Below are positions 33,400-43,539 of a stretch of DNA of 64,000 bases, piece by piece. The position numbers were made by a program, and so were the translations under genes. Position 1 is the stretch's first letter, and each line of letters begins with the position of its first letter. The stretch is from Palaemon carinicauda (taxonomy: Eukaryota; Arthropoda; Malacostraca; Decapoda; Palaemonidae): contig NC_090766.1 in NCBI RefSeq assembly GCF_036898095.1, positions 33,930,348 to 33,994,347 of the forward strand. Direction: 5' to 3'. The notes below the pieces were generated by a model, which ran no database searches, was not told the DNA's origin, and saw only the letters and a program-made list of their open reading frames with translations.

Positions 33400-33568
33400 G
33401 AAGGATCTTATTTAATGTTGTTACTGTTTTTTTAAATATTTTATTTTAATTGTTTGTTCTTCTCTTGTAGTTTATTTATTTCCTTGCTTCCTATTTTTCC
33501 CTGTTGGAGCCCTTGGGCTTAAAGCATCTTGCTTTTTCAACTAGGGGTATAGCCTAATTTGTAATAAT

Positions 33569-33606
<38 letters not shown>
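33400..33606 (+). repeat. Dispersed repeat copy with (ATC)n tail
   Basis: CCCTGTTGGAGCCCTTGGGC followed by TTAAAGCATCTTGCTTTTTC and TAATAATAATC, then (ATC)n at 33568-33606. Same family as 8266-8425 and 33990-34205; the 5' part (TTACTGTTTTTTTAAATATT) also matches the latter. Confidence 0.75.
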
Positions 33607-33607
<1 letters not shown>

Positions 33608-33759
33608 ACAGTATATCATTCTGTTTGGTCGTTGAATACTCTGTTACTTATTCATCGACTTTTTAAATGAATGGCATTGTAGTCACATTGCAATCGTTTT
33701 GTTTTCACCGAATAGAATTGATGTTCCTTAATATGTCTAATAAACTGATCGTTTTACAG

Positions 33760-33926
33760 ATGTAAAACCAAACACTTCAACTGTTGAAGAGCTTAAGGAG
33801 AAGCTTCGTGTTCAGTTTTCCCGAGCTAAGCTGGGTCACTTCACCCAGACGCCACCACATCAGGAGAACCTTTTCTCTAACAACGCTTTTCTCACGTCGT
33901 ACCTTACCAGAATTTTACCCGGTGAT
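33760..33926 (+). CDS. AidB/ACDH-11-type acyl-CoA dehydrogenase, internal exon (N-terminal part)
   Basis: Acceptor TTTTACAG precedes 33760; donor GTAGGT follows 33926. The first two bases complete a split codon (the intron before is phase 1), then 55 codons read VKPNTSTVEELKEKLRVQF... to TSYLTRILPGD and end in phase 0. FTQTPPHQENLFSNNAFLTS is the N-terminal extension typical of AidB-like proteins, and it runs in frame into the exon at 36670. AidB-like proteins belong to the flavin-dependent acyl-CoA dehydrogenase superfamily; C. elegans ACDH-11 acts in fatty-acid metabolism and heat adaptation. The true substrate here is unknown. The start codon lies upstream and was not found. Element B lies 376 bp upstream. 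Confidence 0.85.
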
Positions 33927-33989
33927 GTAGGTTGATCTTTCAAGTTATTGCTTAAAATTTCATCTTTTCATGTTGAACAGGGTGACATA

Positions 33990-34230
33990 AGTCTTTTTAT
34001 AGTTTATATATTATGAAATATCTGTTTTAATGTTATTAATGTTTTTTAAATATTTCATTTTAATTATTCATTACTACTTATATCATTTATTTATTTCCTT
34101 ATTTCCTTTCCTAACTGGGCTAGTTTTCCATGTTGGAGCCCTTGGGCTTATAGCATCTTGCTTTTCAGACTAGGGTTGTAGCTTAGCTAGTAATAATAAT
34201 AATAATGTAATAATATTATTTTTATAATAG
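33990..34230 (+). repeat. Dispersed repeat copy with (ATT)n tail, directly before the LINE
   Basis: TAACTGGGCTAGTTTTCCAT, GTTGGAGCCCTTGGGCTTAT, AGCATCTTGC and a TAGCTAGTAATAATAAT tail. Fourth member of the family in this window. The ATT run and a short AT stretch end where the LINE open frame begins. Confidence 0.75.
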
Positions 34231-36218
34231 ATGGTTGGGATTGCAAGTGATGTGTGTGGAAAGAAGGTTGTTGGAGGCAGCATGAGGAAGGGCAGTGAAT
34301 GGTGGAATGAAGGAGTGAAGGTAAAAGTGGAAGAGAAAAAGAGGGCTTTTGAAGAATGGCTGCAGAGTAATAGTATAGAGAAGTATGAAAAATATAGAGA
34401 GAAAAATGTGGAAGTAAAGCGCAAGGTACGTGAGGCAAAGAGGGCAGCTGACCTGAGGTGGGGTCAGGGATTGGGTCATTCATATGAAGAGAATAAGAAG
34501 AAGTTTTGGAAAGAAGTGAAGAGAGTAAGCAAGGCTGGCTCAAGAATTGAAGAGACAGTGAAAGATGGAAATGGAAGGTTGTTAAAAGGAGAGGAGGCAA
34601 GGAAAAGATGGGCGGAATATTTTGAAAGTTTACTGAATGTTGATGATAATAGGGAGGCAGATATAATTTCTGTTGCAGGTGTTGAGGTGCCAGTGATGGG
34701 AGATGAGAATGAGAGAGAGATTACAATAGATGAAGTGAGGAGAGCACTAGATGAAACGAGAATAGGAAAAGCGTCTGGTATGGATGGTGTGAGAGCTGAG
34801 ATGTTGAAGGAAGGGGGTGTGACTGTACTTGAATGGTTGGTGAGATTGTTTAATATGTGTTTTGTGTTGTCAATGGTACCAGTAGATTGGGTTTGTGCAT
34901 GTATTGTACCACTATATAAGGGTAAGGGAGATGTGCATGAGTGTTGTAATTCAAGAGGTATTAGTTTGTTAAGCGTAGTTGGAAAAGTGTATGGTAGAGT
35001 AATGATTAATAGGATCAAGGATAAAACAGAGAATGCAATCTTAGAAATACAGGGTGGTTTTAGAAGAGGTAGGGGTTGTATGAGTCAGATTTTTACAGTT
35101 AGGCAGATATGCGAGAAATATTTAGCAAAAGGTAAGGAGGTGTATGTTGCGTTTATGGATCTGGAGAAAGCGTATGATAGAGTTGATAGGGAAGCAATGT
35201 GGAATGTGATGAGGTTATATGGAGTTGGTGGAAGGTTGTTGCAAGCAGTGAAAAGTTTCTACAAAGGTAGTAAGCATGTGTTAGGATAGGAAATGAAGTG
35301 AGTGATTGGTTTCCGGTGAGAGTGGGGCCGAGACAGGGATGTGTGATGTCGCCGTGGTTGTTTAACTTGTATGTTGATGGAGTGGTGAGAGAGGTGAATG
35401 CTCGAGTGCTTGGACGAGGATTAAAACTGGTAGACGAGAATGATCATGAATGGGAGGTAAATCAGTTTTTGTTTGCGGATGATACTGTACTGGTTGCAGA
35501 CACAGAAGAGAAGCTTGGCCGATTAGTGACAGAATTTGGAAGGGTGTGTGAGAGAAGGAAGTTGAGAGTTAATGTGGGTAAGAGTAAGGTTATGAGATGT
35601 ATGAGAAGGGAAGGTGGTGCAAGGTTGAATGTCATGTTGAATGGAGAGTTACTTGAGGAGGTGGATCAGTTTAAGTACTTGGGGTCTGTTGTTGCAGCAA
35701 ATGGTGGGGTGGAAGCAGATGTACGTCAGAGAGTGAATGAAGGTTGCAAAGTGTTGGGGGCAGTTAAGGGAGTAGTAAAAAATAGAGGGTTGGGCATGAA
35801 TGTAGAGAGAGTTCTATATGAGAAAGTGATTGTACCAACTGTGATGTATGGATCGGAGTTGTGAGGAATGAAAGTGATGGAGAGACAGAAATTGAATGTG
35901 TTTGAGACGAAGTGTCTAAGAAGTATGGCTGGTGTATCTCGAGTAGATAGGGTTAGGAACGAAGTGGTGAGAGTGAGAACGGGTGTAAGAAATGAGTTAG
36001 CAGCTAGAGTGGATATGAATGTGTTGAGGTGGTTTGGCCATGTTGAGAGAATGGAAAATGGCTGTCTGCTAAAGAAGGTGATGAATGCAAGAGTTGATGG
36101 GAGAAGTACAAGAGGAAGGCCAAGGTTTGGGTAGATGGATGGAGTGAAGGAAGCTCTGGGTGATAGGAGGATAGATGTGAGAGAAGCAAGAGAGCGTGCT
36201 AGAAATAGGAATGAATGA
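34231..36218 (+). pseudogene. LINE reverse transcriptase with frameshift and three Trp-to-stop changes
   Basis: The first block (34231-35289, 352 codons) holds the linker, then KASGMDGVRAEML, VPLYKGKGDVHECCNSRGIS, QGGFRRGRGCMSQIF and MDLEKAYDRVDR. A 1-nt shift near 35275 leads to the second block (35298-35864): GPRQGCVMSPWLFNLYVDG, the catalytic FLFADDTVL (FADD at residues 59-62 of this block), VNVGKSKVM and KYLGSVVA. After TGA at 35862-35864 the same frame continues through FETKCLRSMAG and NVLRWFGHVERM to TAG at 36132-36134 and TGA at 36216-36218. In all three stops the context predicts TGG (GSEL-W-GMK, RPRFG-W-MDG, RNE-W-RAI). No active protein can be made. Confidence 0.88.
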
Positions 36219-36248
36219 CGAGCGATTGTGATGCAGTTCCGGTAGGCC

Positions 36249-36294
36249 CTGCTGCTGCCTCCGATGCCTTAGATGACCGTGGAGGTAGCAGCAG
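36249..36294 (+). other. Stable hairpin in the LINE 3' UTR
   Basis: CTGCTGCTGCCTCC at 36249-36262 pairs with GGAGGTAGCAGCAG at 36281-36294: 14 pairs including one G-U, with an 18-nt loop. It sits 31 nt past the last broken codon and could be part of the 3' recognition structure used by LINE reverse transcriptases, which is inference. Confidence 0.6.
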
Positions 36295-36669
36295 TAGGGG
36301 ATTCAGCATTATGAAGCTTCATCTGTGGTGGATAATGTGGGAGGGTGGGCTGTGGCACCCTAGCAATACCAGCTGAACTCAGTTGAGTCCTTTGTTAGGC
36401 TGGGAGGAACGTAGAGAGTAGAGGTCCCCTTTTTGTTTTTGTTTCATTTGTTGATGTCGGTTACTCCCCAAAATTGGGGGAAGTGCCTTGGTATATGTAT
36501 GTATGTATGATAGATGATTGTTTTTCTTCACAAGCATTCTTTTGATTGCAATTCATTTTAAGCATTCTTGTTATAGTAATGTATATAAAAGGAAGGCTGT
36601 CTTTGATGCAATGTTTTTTATGAGTATATATGATCTTTATAAAATTAAGATTTATTTTTTGTGCTTCAG

Positions 36670-36811
36670 GTAAAAAATGCTATCTGGGGAGATTTGACTC
36701 GTTTCGGTCAAAGGGCTGTGACTGATATCTATCCGCTCGGCAAAGAATGCGAAGTCACTCAGCCGTATGTTCGCTCATTTGATGCTTGGGGAAACAGAAT
36801 AGATGAACTAG
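36670..36811 (+). CDS. AidB/ACDH-11-type acyl-CoA dehydrogenase, exon 2 of the visible set
   Basis: Acceptor TGCTTCAG precedes 36670, donor GTAAGA follows 36811. Reads 47 codons plus one base: VKNAIWGDLTRFGQRAVTDI, YPLGKECEV, RSFDAWGNRIDEL. The pattern of a helix followed by D-WG-R-DE is characteristic of AidB-like proteins. Phase 0 at the 5' side fits the previous exon; the terminal G pairs with TA of the next exon to give Val, so the downstream intron is phase 1. Confidence 0.9.
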
Positions 36812-37181
36812 GTAAGAAATTGTTATCGCATTATTCATTTGTATGATCAGGATAATAATGTATGCAATCATATTTCTACTGAGTCAAATACTGTATAAAT
36901 ATTCTTACATTAATACTGTATTCCCTTGAGTATACAGTAAATATAATTTGTTTCATTTCAAGTTTACTGTACATTATTGTGAATTTATGAGAGGGTTGTG
37001 TGTACAGAGCATATTTGCTGTACCTATAGTTGAGATGTGTGATTTTGTTTGCTGTTTTACTACATGTGTCTGTTTTCAGCTAATTTGCATTTCTTTTATA
37101 TTTGTGTATTTGTACTGTATTCCTTTTGGTAGAATGTTTTGATAATCTGTTGTTTGGTGTTTGATCCATGATATTGGCTAA
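36812..37181 (+). other. Intron sequence before the Tigger-like element
   Basis: Ordinary AT-rich intron DNA after a GTAAGA donor. Nothing else recognised. Confidence 0.6.
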
Positions 37182-37429
37182 CAGTGAGCCCTCGTTTATC
37201 GCGGTAGATAGGTTCCAGACCCGACCGCGATAGGTGATTATCCGCGAAGTAGTGACACCATATTTACGTATTTATTTAACATGTATATTTAGACTTTTAA
37301 AACCTTCCCTTGTATGTAGTACTGTTAACAAACTACCCTTTAATGTACAGAACACTTAATGCATGTACTACAGTACCCTAAACTAAAACAGGCACAAATA
37401 TTAAAGGCGATTTTTTGGGCTCAAGCCAT

Positions 37430-37756
37430 GTCGTCCTGATGGAAGTTCCTATAGGGTAGCTTCCTAGGGTATATTACAACTACGGCGATATTCCCAGAGA
37501 ATTTACCTTAAGGTACCAGAATTCTAACTCCTGGAGCGAGTATCCCTCGTGAAAGGGATATCGCGACATATCAGAGGACGTATTCTAGACACGTCACATG
37601 GCAATCTACATCCTGGACAGAGATTTCGTCTCGTAGGAGGTGATTGACGAGATACGAATTCGGGAAAGAAAAAGGGGGAGCCGCTCCCAAGGCTTCCCTA
37701 TCCCCCGATTCGTATGCGTGCCTGGCGCCAATCCTGGCGCCATCTGCATTCCTTTT
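37430..37756 (+). repeat. Element D left terminal inverted repeat
   Basis: From ATGTCGTCCTGATGGAAGTT to GGCGCCATCTGCATTCCTT; the reverse complement of 45679-46010 with one visible mismatch (C/T in CTGYATTCC). The outermost about 20 bp differ between the ends. It includes a GGCGCCAATCCTGGCGCC palindrome. Confidence 0.95.
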
Positions 37757-37895
37757 TGCGTAGCTTAACAACTCGGTGTTTTTTCCTGTTTTTCTCGCAA
37801 ATCTTGGATTTATTCGACTTTTCATGGCTTCTTCGTCTTCGTCGGCCTCTGATAAGTTGAGTATAGTGTCTGTTATGTATAAATGTAGGCTCTTG

Positions 37896-39941
37896 GTAAA
37901 ATTTTGAGTGATTAATAGGATTAATCTTTGATATAAGAGCCGTAGCCTACCAGAGGTGTCCTGGACACTGTCGCTCGCTAGGTATAAATTAGTTAGTCAG
38001 AGCGACATTCCTGGTTGTTTTGCTTTAATAAATTTTAGCTATTTAGCATTACATAGGATTTCCTTTCGTGCTTAGTATTATTTGGCGAAGTATTCGCCAT
38101 TCTGGCCTACGCTAGGCCATGTAGCCTAGTCGTTTGGTCCTAGTACTTCATGCATGATTTTGGTTTTTCCGAGTGTAATTAAAATTTTATTGAAGCTTTA
38201 GGCTATATTTTATACATTTTAGACTGTGTGGAATATTTCCAAGATTGTATACGTGTGAGTTTCGGTGAATTAGGTAATCGATTCTCTTGGTGCCTAGGCT
38301 AATTGCTTATGGAGCCTTAGTATACTTTATCATACTCCCCGGTTGCTTTCTTTTCTTCGGAGAAGGTATGCAATCCCTTTCCCTCTGTTTAAGCCTTGGG
38401 CTTATCCCTAAGTGGTTTTTTCCGAATTTATTTTCGATAAAACTATACTAGGGTGTTACTGTACCTTCCTGTTCCTGTAGTTATGGTTCAAGAGGGACAG
38501 AACAACAGAGTTTTTAGTCTGAGTCTGTGTTGTCTGGCTTGGGGCAGAGTCCCCCTCGCTGACCTAACACATACAAAGGGAGCTTAGCTCCCTTAGGTCA
38601 CTACCGAAGGTTTCTGTAGTTATGATTCCTTCTTTTGTGATCTACCAGACTAGTCCTGTTGCTGTTCTCGGGGGAGGATAAGTTCTTCCCTTGGGAGTAG
38701 CAACGCCTTCCTTGCTTTGGTGCTCTGGAAGCTGGCAAGTATTGCTGGCCTTTCCCCTTAGATCTCCCTTAGGCTAAGATAAGTTTCTTGGCTGCGGGTG
38801 ATCTGTCACTAAAGCAAGGTTGGCAGGACCCTCTTGTCCCTTCCCCCTCTATCTCCGTAATGGCCCAGCCATTACTGTACTGTACCTTGCCGGCCGGCCG
38901 GCAGGGGTCTTACTGTACTGTACGTCGTTCTACTTCTGGACCTAGTATAGGTTGGGATGTGGAATTGACTCAGCCCATTGCCGGCCGGCAGAGCTGCTGG
39001 CCGGCAAGGGTCTTATGTTTTCGAGTGCTGCCCGGACCTCTCTTGGTCCCTCATCCATGCCTGCCGGCAGAGCCGGACGGCATTGGTCAAGGAAGCCTGA
39101 ATTAGTTTCTCCCCTTCCTTATATGCACTCTTTCGGTTGCCGGGCTTGGAGGTTGTGTACACTCTTATCCCGGCATCCATTCTATTTTTCTTCTAGTGCT
39201 GTACCTGTCCCGGCTGCCGGCCTATGAGGCCGGCAGCCGGGCAGGTGTACTCCTCTGGTTCTTTTGCTGCCGGCTGGCATCGGTCTTGTACCTTTGCCGG
39301 CCGGCTTATGTCAGTCCTTGTTTGCCGGTCACCAAGAGTGTGGCCGGCAGCTGGGTACTACCTTGTGTAGTTGCTGGCCGGCAGCCATTACCGGCCAACA
39401 CTGGCTGTTACCGGCCGGCAGTTGCTGCCGACCGGCACAGGCATTTGAACCAGAGTGCTGCCGCCCTATAGCTGTTAAGTAGTATACTTTAAAGCTAGTT
39501 GTGGTGTGTGCCGGCCGGCAAAGGCAGGCCGGCACACATCCCCCTATACTGTACTAGTATTCTTCTGTATAGCATATACAGTAAGAAGAAAACTATAGTA
39601 AAGGTTTTGGTACAGCACTGTATCTTCTAACACTATTGTGTTTTCTTGCACATCCCTTTGCTGTTGCCCTCAGATAGGAAGCTGAGTTCTTCCCTGTCTA
39701 TTATCCAGGATTTTAAAATCATTGCTTAGGTGTGAGCTCCACCTGTTTCCTCTGGAAACCTTGCATTGGTTACTCTAGAAGAGATAAACCATTTTTGATT
39801 TTATTATCTGGAAGGCTGCAACAATGGGTTGTGAGGGAAACACAAGTGTGTGTCTTTCCTTTCTGAATTGTTATGCTATACTATGCATATCCAGTGATAC
39901 ATAGTTCACTTGATACTCATGGAAATTTCTTCTCTTTACAG
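37896..39941 (+). other. Putative intron inside element D gag
   Basis: Bounded by TTG/GTAAAA and CTTTACAG/AAG; both flanking exon frames agree. It contains no protein-like frame and holds the GCCGGC-rich patch. Splicing cannot be proved from sequence. Confidence 0.5.
38880..39535. repeat. GCCGGC-dense patch
   Basis: The palindrome GCCGGC, often extended to TTGCCGGCCGGCAG or TGCCGGCCGGCAAAGG, occurs well over a dozen times in 650 bp, in both orientations because it is self-complementary. Surrounding DNA has almost none. No regular period is visible. Confidence 0.8.
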
Positions 39942-41799
39942 AAGGACACTCCGAAGTGGGGAAGTGCTTTCTGCAATGTCAGCAGCAAGAACCTCTGCGG
40001 ACATGAGTTTTGTAGGAGACACGCAGCATACGCTGTCTCCAAGGATGATCTCCGGTATTGGGACCCTCAGGTATGTACTGTGTGCACTAACCTGATTAAT
40101 GAGACATTTAAATAGCTAGGAAGAAGCTTCGTACCTGGGTAAGGGGCTTCCAAAAGAACACTTCTGGCCCTTATCTTCCAAGTGAGAAGATGAGGGCGTA
40201 TCCTTTCCCTAAGGCATCAGCTGATGCAGTGATTCCCCAGCCTCAAGAGGAGATCCCCTAAGTTCAGATCCAGGTGGATGCTGAAGTCGCGGTCGCGATG
40301 CAAGACATCCAGCTAAATGACAGGATGTCTGATGTGGACCGGTGTCAGGAGGAAGACCTCCTGGCAGAAGCCCAGGATGAAGTTCAAGCCCCTCTACATC
40401 GGCCGGTGTCCCAGTAGAGCTGGGACAGGCCCTCTCTTCTATTGTTGGAATGATCCAACAAATGCAGAAGGAGAATCAGGAGAAGGCGGCTGCAATGGAA
40501 CTGCGAATGCAGTGCCTTGCAGAATCACATGGGCCCCAGAAAAAGCTCAATGTGAAAGACCTTCCCTTGTGCTCAGATGCTAACCCATGGAGGTATGCTG
40601 AGCACATGCCGATGACGACTGGAAAGATCGTCATCTCGGATAAGCTGGGCTCAGTTCACCTGGAGGGTGGAATTCTGGCCCAGCAAGGCATCATATCCGG
40701 ACTGTTATGTCCGGCTGAGGAAGGAACCAGCTTCAAAGGAGGAGACAGAGCCGAAGGAGGTCATAGTGATGGACCATGCTAAGGCTCAAGCTCTACTTTC
40801 ATCCTCGATGAAAGAGAGGGGCTTCTCTAACTCAAAGGTAGCTGCATTGAATAGGAAGCTCCCTTCCTTTGTGTCCTCGCCTACTAGAGCCTTCCCCCTT
40901 TTACAGAAAGGGTTTCTGGCTGTACTAAAAGCAATCGAGGCCGGCAAGTCTTGCCCCTCCCTAGAGGAGTGTAAACCCTTGTCGCTGGCCCTGCCTATGG
41001 ACCACAAAGACTGGAAGGACGTCCATCTTACGTTCTCAGTGGGAAAGTTGGAGGCTGATATTGCCGGACGTCAGTTCGGCAAGGACCTCCCTAAGCTGTC
41101 TGACTTTCTTTTGCGAAGTGAGTTCGATACAAAAGAAAGACTGACTGCCTCAATGTCTCTTCAGACTACTCTCGAGACGATGGCAAGTGACCCCAAGGTC
41201 CATGAAATGTTCATGGTAGTGGCCAAGCCTCATCTGGCCACAGTGACGAAGGACCTTTATGGCTTCGTCAAGGCAAGGAGAGCTTGTAGGGAGTTCGTGT
41301 TTACCTCGGCTACGGTGAGGCACGAGCTAAAGAAACTAATCTCCTCCAACATTTGGGGAAAAGACCTTTTTCCCTACCGACTTGGTCAAAGAAGTTGTTG
41401 ATAAAGCCGCCTTGGAGAATAGAAACCTTCTCCAGAAGTGGGGCCTGGCTATCAAAAGAAAGTCTTCCCCGGATGAGGGTCCTCAACCAAAGAGGAAGAC
41501 TATGAGGACTAGGCTACCGTCTCGGCCAGCCAAGCCTCTTAGACAGCAACTGCAATTGCCATTGCCCCCAGTGCCCCAGATCGTGGCACAAACCCCGACC
41601 ACCTTTCAGTGGGTACCCCAGGCCGTGTCGACACAGTCCACGGCATTCACCCCAGCGTTCGAAGGGCAGTCTACTTCCTTTCGAGCAAAGCCTAGAGGAG
41701 CAGCCAGAGGCTCGTCTAGACGCCCCTCAAGGGGAAGGGGATTCAGGGGTGGTCGTGGTCAGGAAGGCAAGACCTCAGGACGGCAGTCCAAGTGAGGTG

Positions 41800-42500
41800 A
41801 TACCGGTAGGAGGGAGACTTCTGAAATTTCGGGATCGGTGGACCTTCGATCCCTGGGCCCACAGCCTACTCAAGAATGGACTGGGCGGGAGCTGGTACAG
41901 CACTCCACCCCCGTACCTTCGGTTTTTCCAACACTCCACCCCCGTTATGGAGGAGTACGTTCAAGAACTGTTGGAGAAAAAGGGTGAAGCCCATCAATTT
42001 CTAAGGGAGGCTGTTTTGTGTTCCCAAGAAAGACTCGGAAAAGCTCAGTCATTCTGGACTTGTCGCCACTTAACAAGTTCATAGTGAATTGCAAATTCAA
42101 AATGCTAACACTGCAACACATAAGGACCTTACTGCCCAAGAGGGCATATTCCGTCTCTATAGACTTGTCAGACGCCTACTGGCACATTCCAATTAGCCAT
42201 CGACTCTCCCCCTACCTAGGGTTCAGGCTACAACGAAGACTATACGCCTTCGGAGCCATGCCATTCGGGCTAAACATAGCCCCAAGGATTTTTACGAAGC
42301 TTGCGAGCGTAGCTCTCAAACAATTTTGCCTAAAGGGAATTCAGGTAGTAGCCTACCTGGACGACTGGTTGGTGTGGGCAGCATCCGAGACAGAATGCTT
42401 GCAAGCTTCCAGTCAAGTGATCCAGTTCCTAGAGTACCTAGGCTTCAAGATCAACAGAAAAAGTCTCGACTTTCTCCATCTCAAAAGTTCCAGTGGCTAA
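41800..42500 (+). pseudogene. Element D reverse transcriptase, frameshifted
   Basis: The N-terminal part lies in one frame (to about 42035) and the palm in another (42018-42500): SVILDLSPLNKFIVNCKFKM, SIDLSDAYWHIPIS, FGAMPFGLNIAPRIFTKL and the catalytic YLDDWLVW (Y113-D116 from 42018). A further shift near 42460 precedes the thumb/connection segment (IHWDLLSHRFSTPAKKRKEI). The LNIAP box replaces the LSTAP of elements A and B. Confidence 0.88.
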
Positions 42501-43500
42501 GATCCACTGGGACCTTTTGTCACACCGTTTCTCCACCCCGGCGAAGAAAAGGAAGGAGATAGCGGGTTCTGTCAAGAGACTTCAAGATTCCGAAAGGATA
42601 TCAAGACACGAGCAGGAGAGAGTACTGCGCTCTCTCCAGTTTGCTTCGGTGACAGACCCAATGCTAAGAGCACAGCTAAAGGATGCAATCGGAGTTTGGA
42701 GAAGTTATGCATCAAACGCGTGAAGAGATCTGAGAAGACCAGCCGCTTCGGCTAAGTACTCTTCTCAGGCCTTGGTCCCAAGCCAGACATCTAAAGAAGT
42801 CAGGTTCTTCTTCAGCCACCTCCCCCGTCGGTGACGATTCACTCAGACGCCTCGAAGGAGGGATGGGGAGGTCACTCTCATCGGAAAAAAGTCCAGGGGA
42901 CTTGGTCCAGGCTATTCAAGACCTTTCTCATAAAACTTTCTAGAAGCTAGGGCAGTGCTCCTTACCTTAAAGAAAGTCTCCCCGCGTCATTCGTTCCACA
43001 TAAAGTGGTGATAGACAGCGAGGTAGTTGTGAGATACTTGAATCGACAAGGATCGAGGTCACCACCTCTCAACCAGGTGATGTTGGCCGTCTTCCGATTG
43101 GCGGAAAAGAAGAAGTGGTACCTGTCGGCAGTTCACCTTCAAGGAGTCCGCAATGTGACAGCGGACGCTCTATCCAGGTTCACACCGATAGAGTCGGAAT
43201 GGTCCTTAGACGCAGGATCATTCTCCTTCATTCTGAATCAGTCCCAGAACTGCAGATAGACCTCTTTGCGACGAAAGACAACAAGAAGTTGCCCCTGTAC
43301 GTGCCCCGTACGAGGACCCCTTAGCGGAAGCAGTGGACGCGATGTCCCTCGACTGGAACAGATGGTCCAAGATTTATCTGTTCCCTCCTCACAACCTTCT
43401 GTTGAGGGTCCTCAACAAACTGAGATCTTTCAAAGGGTAGCGGCAATAGTGGCCCACAAGTGGCCGAACAGCGTGTGGTTCCTCCTGGCATTGGAACTGT
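42501..43500 (+). pseudogene. Element D RNase H and LFAT/FPP region, fragmented
   Basis: Segments in shifting frames: thumb/connection to 42723, then IHSDASKEGWGGH near 42838-42880, a stop-riddled part, and VIDSEVVVRYLNRQGS...NVTADALSRF (43005-43185), giving RNase H acidic positions. Next comes IDLFATKDNKKLPLYV, then near 43320-43430 DWNRWSKIYLFPPHNLLLRV in another frame. This is the equivalent of the MT-like region of other DIRS elements. Too broken to be functional. Confidence 0.75.
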
Positions 43501-43539
43501 AGCTGAAGTTTGTACCACTACCAGATCCAGTTCTGACCC

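Larger units (their letters stand above)
34231..36511 (+). mobile_element. 5'-truncated non-LTR retrotransposon (LINE)
   Basis: Begins abruptly inside the linker between endonuclease and reverse transcriptase, with no endonuclease domain, and ends after a 3' UTR with a (TATG)n tail at about 36496-36509. 5' truncation is the normal outcome of target-primed reverse transcription. It lies in the intron between the exons at 33926 and 36670, in sense orientation. Clade placement (RTE- or jockey-like) is uncertain. Confidence 0.88.
37824..41795 (+). pseudogene. Element D gag-like gene with a probable intron
   Basis: ATG at 37824 begins MASSSSSASDKLSIV. The frame would stop within 30 codons, but a donor (TTG/GTAAAA at 37895/37896) and a strong acceptor (TTCTCTTTACAG ending 39941) join it in frame to KDTPKWGSAFCNVSSKNLCG. 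That block continues HEFCRRH...CTVC, a probable zinc-binding fold of Cys/His pairs. Beyond about 40115 the frame shifts (RKKLRTWVRGFQKNTSGPYL), with stops at 40259-40261 and later. The long C-terminal block (40667-41401, then 41382-41795 after a shift) ends in an Arg/Gly-rich tail, RGRGFRGGRGQEG, fitting a nucleic-acid-binding Gag. No similarity to the gag of the other elements was noticed except overall layout. Confidence 0.65.

Noticed and set aside
36000..36135. Separate small gene after the LINE stop at 35864
   Set aside because: It is the continuation of the LINE polymerase in the same frame, with Trp-to-stop changes.
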